The notes beneath the pieces were generated by a model. That model saw nothing but the letters and a program-made list of their open reading frames with translations. It was not told the origin of the DNA and made no database searches. Positions 1 through 5,311 of a stretch of 5,311 nt of DNA are shown here, piece by piece. Every line of letters begins with the position of its first letter. Within the stretch, counting starts at the first letter, position 1. Origin of the DNA: an uncultured Burkholderiales bacterium (GTDB lineage Bacteria > Pseudomonadota > Gammaproteobacteria > Burkholderiales > Burkholderiaceae_C); contig CAIODK010000296.1 in NCBI GenBank assembly GCA_903856995.1, positions 1 to 5,311 of the forward strand, read 5' to 3'. A program made the translations under genes and the position numbers.

Positions 1-440
1 AACAGTTTTTGCTTTACCGCACCTACCACGGCAGCGCCATGAGCGGCATGGTGCAAGCCGCCAGCATTGCGGCTTGGGACGACGAGGGCCATGTGGCAGC
101 CAACCGAGAGCAATACCGTCAAAAGTTTGCGGCGGTCACGCCGATCTTGGCCGACGTCATGGACGTGCGCTTGCCTGACGCCGGTTTTTACCTGTGGGCC
201 GCCGTTCCCAAACGTGACGGCGTGTGTGATGACGTGGCCTTCGCACGTGATTTGCTGGCTCAATACAATGTGACGGTGTTACCGGGCAGCTACTTGGCGC
301 GAGAAGGCCACAGTATTGGCGATGCCAAGGGCTTCAACCCCGGCGCCGGACGAATTCGCATGGCCTTGGTGGCAGAAACTGCCGAGTGTCTAGAAGCAGC
401 GCAACGGATCGTGGCGTTTATTCAAAAAACCAACCCCTAA
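1..440 (+). CDS. dapC: N-succinyldiaminopimelate aminotransferase, C-terminal part (5' end outside window)
   Basis: This is the 3' end of a PLP-dependent class I/II aminotransferase. The frame is open from base 3 and gives 145 residues before the TAA at 438-440. Family members are roughly 400 residues long, so about the last third is present. The catalytic PLP-binding lysine would lie just upstream of the edge. The window begins with the post-lysine segment (LYRTYHGSAMS), and near the end comes a G-R-I-R-M-A motif at 348-365 whose second arginine (357-359) fits the conserved substrate-carboxylate-binding Arg. The ending PGSYLAREG...GFNPGAGRIRMAL is the pattern I associate with the proteobacterial DapC group. 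The enzyme acts in the cytoplasm and transfers the amino group of glutamate to N-succinyl-2-amino-6-ketopimelate. It sits 24 bases before dapD, the preceding enzyme of the pathway, which strongly supports DapC over another aminotransferase. The TTG at 9 is an internal leucine codon, not a start. The assignment rests partly on context. Confidence 0.9.
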   Translation, partial: QFLLYRTYHGSAMSGMVQAASIAAWDDEGHVAANREQYRQKFAAVTPILADVMDVRLPDAGFYLWAAVPKRDGVCDDVAFARDLLAQYNVTVLPGSYLAREGHSIGDAKGFNPGAGRIRMALVAETAECLEAAQRIVAFIQKTNP

Positions 441-464
441 TTTCAACTCAAGAAAACAACCATC

Positions 465-1301
465 ATGGCTCAACATCAACTGCAACACATCATCGACAAC
501 GCTTGGGACAACCGCGCCAACATCAATGCCACCAACGCGACGCAAGAAGTTCTCGACGCGGTGGAACACGTCATCGCCGAGTTGAACACCGGTCGTTTGC
601 GCGTCGCCACGCGTGAAAGCGTGGGTCAATGGACCGTTCACCAATGGCTCAAGAAAGCCGTGTTGTTGTCCTTTCGTTTGAAAGACAACGAAGTCATCCG
701 CGCCGGTGATCTGGGCTTTTATGACAAAGTTCCCACCAAATTCGCTCACCTGAGCGAAGAAGAAATGAAAGCCACCGGTGTGCGCGTGGTGCCCCCAGCG
801 GTGGCGCGTCGCGGTAGCTTTATCGCCTCAGGCGCGATCCTGATGCCTTCTTACGTGAACATCGGCGCCTACGTGGACTCCGGCACGATGGTCGACACAT
901 GGGCCACCGTGGGCTCTTGCGCACAAATCGGCAAGAACGTCCACTTGTCTGGCGGCGTGGGCATTGGCGGCGTTTTAGAGCCCTTGCAAGCCAACCCCAC
1001 CATCATTGAAGACAACTGCTTCATCGGCGCGCGCTCTGAGGTGGTCGAAGGCGTCATCATCGAAGAAAACTCCGTGCTCGGCATGGGCGTGTTCATCGGT
1101 CAATCGACCCCCATCTTCGACCGCGCTACTGGCGAAATCAGCTACGGCCGCGTGGCTTCTGGCTCTGTGGTCGTCAGCGGCAACATTCCTAAAGTGGCAG
1201 CCAATGGCGCGCCGTTCAGCATGTACGCCGCCATCGTGGTCAAACGCGTGGACGCACAAACCCGCTCGAAGACCAGCATCAACGACTTGTTACGCGACTG
1301 A
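465..1301 (+). CDS. dapD: 2,3,4,5-tetrahydropyridine-2,6-dicarboxylate N-succinyltransferase
   Basis: DapD transfers succinyl from succinyl-CoA to tetrahydrodipicolinate, committing it to the succinylase route to DAP and lysine; it is a cytoplasmic trimer in characterised relatives. The 278-residue product is close to the E. coli length (274) and resembles it along its whole length as I recall it. An N-terminal helical domain (about 1-105, with GQWTVHQWLKKAVLLSF near 54-70) is followed by a left-handed beta-helix of hexapeptide repeats (about 110-240) and a short C-terminal segment ending INDLLRD. The beta-helix carries VDTWATVGSCAQIGKN from residue 143 and the glycine-rich GGVGIGG stretch. 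Asp144 and Glu192 fall where the catalytic Asp141 and Glu189 of the mycobacterial-strain structure's numbering would be with an offset of three (recalled, not aligned here). The ATG at 465 is chosen because the N-terminus matches the family. The upstream Shine-Dalgarno is weak (AAGA near 450). It lies between dapC and dapE, 20 bases before the latter. Confidence 0.97.
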   Translation: MAQHQLQHIIDNAWDNRANINATNATQEVLDAVEHVIAELNTGRLRVATRESVGQWTVHQWLKKAVLLSFRLKDNEVIRAGDLGFYDKVPTKFAHLSEEEMKATGVRVVPPAVARRGSFIASGAILMPSYVNIGAYVDSGTMVDTWATVGSCAQIGKNVHLSGGVGIGGVLEPLQANPTIIEDNCFIGARSEVVEGVIIEENSVLGMGVFIGQSTPIFDRATGEISYGRVASGSVVVSGNIPKVAANGAPFSMYAAIVVKRVDAQTRSKTSINDLLRD

Positions 1302-1321
1302 TTTTTCAAAAGCACGCTTCG

Positions 1322-2473
1322 ATGTCTCGCACCCTACTGCTCACCGAGCAACTCATCTCGCGCCCTTCGGTCACCCCCGAGGATGCGGGCTGTTTGGACA
1401 TCATCACCGCACGGCTCGCGCCGCTGGGGTTTGAGTGCGAGCGCATCGACAGCGGCCCTGACACGTTTCGCGTGAGCAACCTGTGGGCGGTCAAACGCAG
1501 CGCACACGCCAACGCCAAAACACTGGTGTTTGCAGGCCACACCGATGTGGTGCCCACCGGCCCCATAGCCCAATGGGACAGCGACCCCTTCACCCCCACC
1601 CACCGCGACGGCAAATTGTTTGGCCGTGGTGCCAGCGACATGAAAGCGTCTTTGGCGGCGATGGTGGTGGCGTGTGAAGAGTTTGCAGCGGCATGTGCTG
1701 ACCCATCCATCAACATCGCCTTTTTGCTCACCAGCGACGAGGAAGGCCCCGCACTCGACGGCACCGTCAAAGTGTGCGAAGCCCTCACAGCACGCGGTGA
1801 AAAGCTGGACTGGTGCATCGTGGGCGAGCCGACCTCGGTTGTTCGCACCGGCGACATGATCAAAAACGGCCGACGCGGCACCATGAGCGGCAAGCTCACC
1901 GTCAAAGGCGTGCAAGGCCACATTGCCTACCCTCAACTCGCCAAGAACCCCATCCATCTGTTTGCCCCCGCCTTGGCCGATTTGGTGGCGATCGAGTGGG
2001 ACCATGGCAACGACTTTTTCCCGCCCACCAGCTGGCAAGTGAGCAACATCCATGCAGGCACGGGCGCGAGCAACGTCATCCCCGGCGACTGCGTGGTGGA
2101 CTTCAATTTCCGCTTCTGCACCGAATCTTCGCCTGAGCAACTGCAACAGCGCCTGATGGCCGTGCTCGATACGCACGCCTTGAGCTACGACCTGACATGG
2201 ACGATTGGCGGCCGCCCCTTCCTCACCACCCCCGGCGACTTGGTCGGTGCGGTACAAGCAGCCATCCGTGATGAAACCGGCATCGAGACCGAGCTGTCCA
2301 CCACCGGTGGCACCAGCGACGGGCGCTTCATTGCGCAAGTCTGCCCACAAGTCATCGAGCTCGGCCCCCCTAACGCCACCATCCACAAAATCAACGAGTT
2401 TGTGGCCGTGGCTGACTTGGACCCGTTGAAAAACATTTACCGCCGTGTGCTAGAAAAGCTACACGCACCATGA
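1322..2473 (+). CDS. dapE: Succinyl-diaminopimelate desuccinylase
   Basis: DapE is a dizinc M20-family amidohydrolase that splits N-succinyl-LL-DAP into LL-DAP and succinate in the cytoplasm. The 383-residue product compares with about 375 in E. coli. All expected metal and catalytic residues are present, each offset by six from the Haemophilus influenzae numbering I recall: His73 and Asp75 in AGHTDVVP, bridging Asp106 in GRGASDMK, the catalytic Glu140 and ligand Glu141 in TSDEEG, Glu169 in VGEPTS, and His355 in TIHKINEF. The small dimerisation domain should lie around 180-295, containing GVQGHIAYP and SNVIPG. The TTGGTSDGRF motif near 325-334 belongs to the substrate pocket. The ATG at 1322 gives the typical N-terminus (SRTLLLTEQLISRPSVTPEDAG); only 20 bases separate it from dapD, with no clear Shine-Dalgarno. 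The stop overlaps the prmB start by four bases. Nothing suggests damage or transfer. Confidence 0.97.
   Translation: MSRTLLLTEQLISRPSVTPEDAGCLDIITARLAPLGFECERIDSGPDTFRVSNLWAVKRSAHANAKTLVFAGHTDVVPTGPIAQWDSDPFTPTHRDGKLFGRGASDMKASLAAMVVACEEFAAACADPSINIAFLLTSDEEGPALDGTVKVCEALTARGEKLDWCIVGEPTSVVRTGDMIKNGRRGTMSGKLTVKGVQGHIAYPQLAKNPIHLFAPALADLVAIEWDHGNDFFPPTSWQVSNIHAGTGASNVIPGDCVVDFNFRFCTESSPEQLQQRLMAVLDTHALSYDLTWTIGGRPFLTTPGDLVGAVQAAIRDETGIETELSTTGGTSDGRFIAQVCPQVIELGPPNATIHKINEFVAVADLDPLKNIYRRVLEKLHAP
2470..2473 (+). promoter_or_regulatory. ATGA start-stop overlap of dapE and prmB
   Basis: The ATG of prmB (2470-2472) overlaps the TGA of dapE (2471-2473). Such four-base overlaps usually indicate translational coupling by re-initiation. 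An AGAAAAG stretch at 2452-2458 may serve as a weak ribosome binding site. A second in-frame ATG at 2482 could be an alternative start without overlap, but the overlapping one is preferred by context. Confidence 0.75.
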
Positions 2474-3378
2474 ACCCTTCCATGACACTTAGCGCGCTCA
2501 TTGCACAGAGCGCGCAGCAGCTTGACGCTGCGCATACCGCTGGCAGCCTTAGCTTTGGCCAAGGCACCACCAATGCCGCCGACGAAGCTGCATGGTTGGT
2601 GCTGTGGGCATTGGGTTTGCCACTCGACACCGATGTGTCAGATGACGCATTCAATGTCGAACTCACGTCAGAGCAAGTGGCCAAAGCACAAGCGCTCATC
2701 GCCCAGCGCATCAGCAGCCGCAAGCCGGCGGCTTACCTCACGCAAGAAGCTTGGCTGCAAGGTGTGTCTTTCTACATCGACGAGCGCGCCATCGTGCCGC
2801 GCTCGCTCATTGCAGAAGTTTTGGCCGAAGGCAATATCGACCCTTGGCTAGACCCCAACACCACCCGCGTGCTCGACCTGTGCACAGGCAACGGCAGCCT
2901 GGGCATCTTGGCGGCACTTGCCTTCCCCGACATCACGGTGCAAGGCTTGGACTTGTCCACAGACGCCTTGGCAGTGGCCCACATCAACATCGAACGTCAT
3001 GGCCTAGAAGGCCGCATGACGCTCACCGAATCGGATGGCTTGGCCAAGGCCGACGGTGTGTTTGACCTCATCTTGTGCAACCCACCCTATGTGAACGCAC
3101 AAAGCATGACCGAACTTCCTACTGAGTTCAAAGCCGAGCCCGCGCTCGCTTTGGCGGGTGGCGATGACGGCATGGACTTCATTCGTCAAATGCTGTGCGA
3201 CGCCCCAGCACATATGAGCGAAAACGCGGTTCTGGTTTTAGAAATTGGCCATGAACGCGACTACTTTGAAACAGCCTTTCCTAACTTAGATGTCGTGTGG
3301 CTATCGACCAGTGCTGGTGACGACCAGGTCTTACTCCTTACTCGCCAAGCGATCGCTGAAAGTGCTTTTACAAAATGA
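2470..3378 (+). CDS. prmB: Ribosomal protein uL3 N5-glutamine methyltransferase PrmB
   Basis: PrmB uses S-adenosylmethionine to methylate the side-chain amide of a glutamine in large-subunit protein L3 (Gln150 in E. coli), a modification linked to ribosome assembly. The product has 302 residues, near the 310 of E. coli. It has an N-terminal helical domain (about 1-95) containing RISSRKPAAYLTQEAW, then VPRS at 109-112, the SAM-binding motif I DLCTGNGS at 136-143, an acidic strand end in GLDLSTDALAVA (about 158-169), and the catalytic NPPY at 204-207 that binds the target glutamine amide. It resembles PrmB rather than the release-factor enzyme PrmC in the YHHEPELxLA-like segment after NPPY (here FKAEPALALAGGDDGMDF), the DERAIVPRSLIAE stretch and the N-terminal domain. 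Motif I reads CTGNGS where I recall CTGSGC in E. coli. It overlaps dapE and the ABC-F gene by four bases each. PrmC is the main alternative and seems unlikely. Confidence 0.93.
   Translation: MNPSMTLSALIAQSAQQLDAAHTAGSLSFGQGTTNAADEAAWLVLWALGLPLDTDVSDDAFNVELTSEQVAKAQALIAQRISSRKPAAYLTQEAWLQGVSFYIDERAIVPRSLIAEVLAEGNIDPWLDPNTTRVLDLCTGNGSLGILAALAFPDITVQGLDLSTDALAVAHINIERHGLEGRMTLTESDGLAKADGVFDLILCNPPYVNAQSMTELPTEFKAEPALALAGGDDGMDFIRQMLCDAPAHMSENAVLVLEIGHERDYFETAFPNLDVVWLSTSAGDDQVLLLTRQAIAESAFTK
3375..3378 (+). promoter_or_regulatory. ATGA start-stop overlap of prmB and the ABC-F gene
   Basis: The ATG of the ABC-F gene (3375-3377) overlaps the TGA of prmB (3376-3378), again suggesting coupled translation. 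A GAAAG at 3358-3362 lies 12 bases upstream and is a plausible but distant Shine-Dalgarno. The 40 bases from 3361 to 3400 contain only 11 G or C, which should leave the start region little folded. Confidence 0.75.
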
Positions 3379-5311
3379 TTACGATTAAAAATGTCACCTT
3401 GCGCCGCAGCGCCAAGGTCTTGCTCGAAGGCGCGACGGTCACGCTCAACCCCACGGAAAAAGTAGGCCTCGTCGGTCGCAACGGTGCGGGTAAATCGTCG
3501 CTGTTCGCACTGCTCAATGGCAACTTGCAAGAGGACTCGGGCGAGTTCTACATCCCGACCCAGTGGCGCATGGGCCAGGTGTCTCAGGACATGCCAGAGA
3601 CCGACCAAAGCGCTACCGAATTTGTGATCGAGGGTGACACCATCCTCTTTGAAGCACGCGCCGAAGTCAAAGCCGCAGAAACTACGGAAGATGGCGAACG
3701 CTTGGGCAACGCCTACATGGCGCTGTACGACGCGGGTGAGCACGATGCGCAGTCACGCGCACAGGCGCTCATCTTGGGCCTTGGCTTTAAGACGACAGAG
3801 CTTGAGAATCCCGTGAACAGCTTTTCGGGCGGTTGGCGCATGCGCTTGCAATTGGCCCGTGCGTTGATGTGCCCGTCAGATTTGCTGCTGCTAGACGAAC
3901 CCACCAACCACTTGGACTTGGACGCCTTGGTCTGGCTCGAAGCCTGGCTCAAGCGCTACGAAGGCACGATGGTCGTGATCAGCCATGACCGTGAGTTCTT
4001 GGATGCCGTGACCAACGTCACCCTGCACATCGACTCCGGCAAGCTGGTGCGCTACGGCGGTAACTACAGCAAGTTTGAAGACATGCGTGCCGAGCAAATG
4101 GAGCTCCAACAAAACGCTTTCTCCAAACAGCAAGACAAGATTGAACACTTGCAAAAGTTCATTGCCCGCTTCAAGGCCAAGGCCAGCAAAGCCAAGCAAG
4201 CACAGAGTCGCGTCAAAGCACTCGACCGCATGGAAAAGATCGCGCCCCTGTTGGCCGAAGCAGACTTCAGCTTCGAGTTCAAAGAACCCGCCAACTTGCC
4301 CAACCCCATGCTCTCCATGCAGGGTGTCAGCTTTGGCTACCCACCCCCAGCCGACGCACCCGCGGGCACCCCGCCCACGGTGATCGTGAAAAATGTCAGC
4401 CGCTCTGTGTTGGCCGGTCAACGCATTGGCATCTTGGGGGCCAACGGCCAAGGTAAATCGACCGTGGTGAAAACCATTGCCCGCGACCTAGGCGCCTTGG
4501 GCGGTGAAGTGACAGAAGGCAAGGGCCTCAACATTGGCTACTTTGCGCAACAAGAACTCGACGTGCTACGCCCAGCCGACAACCCGCTGGAGCACATGAT
4601 CGCCTTGGCGCGAAAACTCACAGCCGATGGCAAGCTCGCTGGCCAAGCCACGCGCGAACAAGATTTGCGCAGCTTCTTGGGCCAATTCAACTTTGGTGGC
4701 GACATGGTCAAGCAAGCCGTGGGCAGCATGAGCGGTGGCGAAAAGGCCCGTCTCGTGTTGTGCATGTTGGTGTGGCAGCGCCCCAACCTCTTGCTGATGG
4801 ACGAGCCCACCAACCACTTGGATCTCGCCACCCGCGAAGCGCTGAGCATGGCGCTCAACGAGTTTGAAGGCACCGTGATGCTGGTCAGCCATGACCGCGC
4901 CTTGTTGCGCGCCGTGTGTGACGAGTTCTGGATGGTCTCTCGCGGCGGCATCGAGCCGTTTGATGGTGACTTGGACGACTACCAACGCTACCTGCTCGAC
5001 GAAGGTAAGCGATTGCGTGCCGAAGCCGTGGCAGAGGCCAATGCGGCAGCCGCCAAGCCGATTGCAGCTCCCGTGGTCGAGGTCAAGCCTGACGCGCAAC
5101 TGCGCAAAGAAATCAACGAGAAGAAACGCCCGTTGAAAAAAGACCAAGACGCCGTCGAAAAGACCATGGCCACCCTTGAGGTCGAAAAAACAGCCCTGCA
5201 CGACAAGCTGGCCACCGCCTTGTCGCCTGCTGACATTGCCGAGTCTGGCAAACGACTCAAGACCGTCGAAGACGAGCTGGCCCAACTGGAAGTGCGTTGG
5301 CTAGAACTCAC
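3375..5311 (+). CDS. ABC-F family ATPase, YheS type (3' end outside window)
   Basis: This is a soluble protein with two tandem ATP-binding cassettes and no membrane segments. The frame is open from the ATG at 3375 to the edge, giving 645 residues; E. coli YheS has 637, so only a short C-terminal tail is probably missing. Cassette 1 has Walker A GRNGAGKS at 34-41, signature SGGW at 151-154, Walker B Asp174 with catalytic Glu175 in DEPTNHLDLD, and switch His204. A charged interdomain linker follows (about 225-300, with the Lys/Ala/Gln-rich segment at 261-279), the part that contacts the ribosome and P-site tRNA in the family. Cassette 2 has Walker A GANGQGKST at 355-363, signature SGGE at 453-456, Asp476-Glu477, and His506. 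A Lys/Glu-rich tail, predicted coiled coil, spans about 575-645. Family members act on the ribosome, several relieving stalled translation. The order FSGGWRMRL then DEPTNHLDLDAL and the VEPFDGDLxDY-type motif point to YheS rather than EttA, YbiT or Uup. A symbol is withheld because the subgroup is judged from memory. Confidence 0.93.
   Translation, partial: MITIKNVTLRRSAKVLLEGATVTLNPTEKVGLVGRNGAGKSSLFALLNGNLQEDSGEFYIPTQWRMGQVSQDMPETDQSATEFVIEGDTILFEARAEVKAAETTEDGERLGNAYMALYDAGEHDAQSRAQALILGLGFKTTELENPVNSFSGGWRMRLQLARALMCPSDLLLLDEPTNHLDLDALVWLEAWLKRYEGTMVVISHDREFLDAVTNVTLHIDSGKLVRYGGNYSKFEDMRAEQMELQQNAFSKQQDKIEHLQKFIARFKAKASKAKQAQSRVKALDRMEKIAPLLAEADFSFEFKEPANLPNPMLSMQGVSFGYPPPADAPAGTPPTVIVKNVSRSVLAGQRIGILGANGQGKSTVVKTIARDLGALGGEVTEGKGLNIGYFAQQELDVLRPADNPLEHMIALARKLTADGKLAGQATREQDLRSFLGQFNFGGDMVKQAVGSMSGGEKARLVLCMLVWQRPNLLLMDEPTNHLDLATREALSMALNEFEGTVMLVSHDRALLRAVCDEFWMVSRGGIEPFDGDLDDYQRYLLDEGKRLRAEAVAEANAAAAKPIAAPVVEVKPDAQLRKEINEKKRPLKKDQDAVEKTMATLEVEKTALHDKLATALSPADIAESGKRLKTVEDELAQLEVRWLEL

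Noticed and set aside
390..749. A 119-codon minus-strand frame across the dapC-dapD junction.
   Set aside because: It overlaps two well-supported genes, is codon-aligned with dapD, and has no recognisable domain.
1302..1321. T-run after the dapD stop as a possible terminator.
   Set aside because: There is a TTTTT but no GC-rich hairpin before it, and dapE begins 20 bases on, so a terminator here is unlikely.
2301..2310. Perfect ten-base palindrome CCACCGGTGG in dapE.
   Set aside because: It encodes part of the conserved TTGGTS motif, and protein constraint explains it. No second copy that would suggest an operator was noticed.
1334..2386. A 350-codon open frame on the minus strand opposite dapE.
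   Set aside because: It is codon-aligned with dapE, where minus-strand stops arise only from sense TTA, CTA or TCA codons, which dapE almost entirely avoids. The product has no recognisable motif, while dapE has every catalytic residue. It ends at a CTA in dapE, as expected for a shadow.
3348..3357. Palindrome AGCGATCGCT near the end of prmB, resembling the cyanobacterial HIP1 octamer.
   Set aside because: A single copy in a coding region of a proteobacterial sequence; short palindromes of this size occur by chance.
3891..5285. Long minus-strand open frames (186 and 239 codons) opposite the ABC-F gene.
   Set aside because: Both are codon-aligned with the ABC-F frame and have the same cause, avoidance of TTA, CTA and TCA codons in the sense gene. 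The sense strand has two complete ATPase cassettes.
1..5311. A previously undescribed system, such as a defence locus, mobile element or novel RNA.
   Set aside because: Every base except two short gaps is covered by recognisable housekeeping genes with intact motifs in a coherent operon. Nothing points to an accessory or novel system.

Overview
The window holds five genes on the plus strand, packed end to end with no gap longer than 24 bases. I recognise all five. In order they are the 3' end of dapC, complete dapD, complete dapE, complete prmB, and a long ABC-F ATPase gene of the YheS type that runs off the right edge. There is no RNA gene, mobile element, CRISPR array, phage gene or convincing terminator.

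Organism: this looks like chromosomal core sequence from a betaproteobacterium, most likely Burkholderiales and possibly Comamonadaceae. The grounds are the gene content and order, close residue-level agreement with proteobacterial DapD, DapE, PrmB and YheS as I remember them, GC content that looks to be in the high fifties by eye, and heavy use of TTG for leucine. Family or genus placement is inference and would need a database search.

Layout: bases 1-440 are the C-terminal third of N-succinyldiaminopimelate aminotransferase (dapC). Bases 465-1301 are dapD, and 1322-2473 are dapE. These three enzymes are successive steps of the succinylase branch of diaminopimelate (DAP) and lysine synthesis. 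DapD succinylates tetrahydrodipicolinate, DapC transaminates the product, and DapE removes the succinyl group to give LL-DAP, the precursor of meso-DAP for peptidoglycan and of lysine. Bases 2470-3378 encode PrmB, which methylates a glutamine of ribosomal protein L3. From 3375 to the edge lies the ABC-F ATPase, a ribosome-associated translation factor family.

The last three genes overlap by four bases (ATGA) at both junctions, so dapE, prmB and the ABC-F gene are very likely co-transcribed and translationally coupled. The window therefore joins a cell-wall and lysine pathway to two ribosome-directed proteins in one apparent operon. No promoter for the operon is visible, and it presumably lies upstream of dapC outside the window.

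I found no candidate for an undescribed system. The observations listed are modest: the coupled gene order, an AT-rich dip at the ABC-F start, and sequence details of the ABC-F protein.
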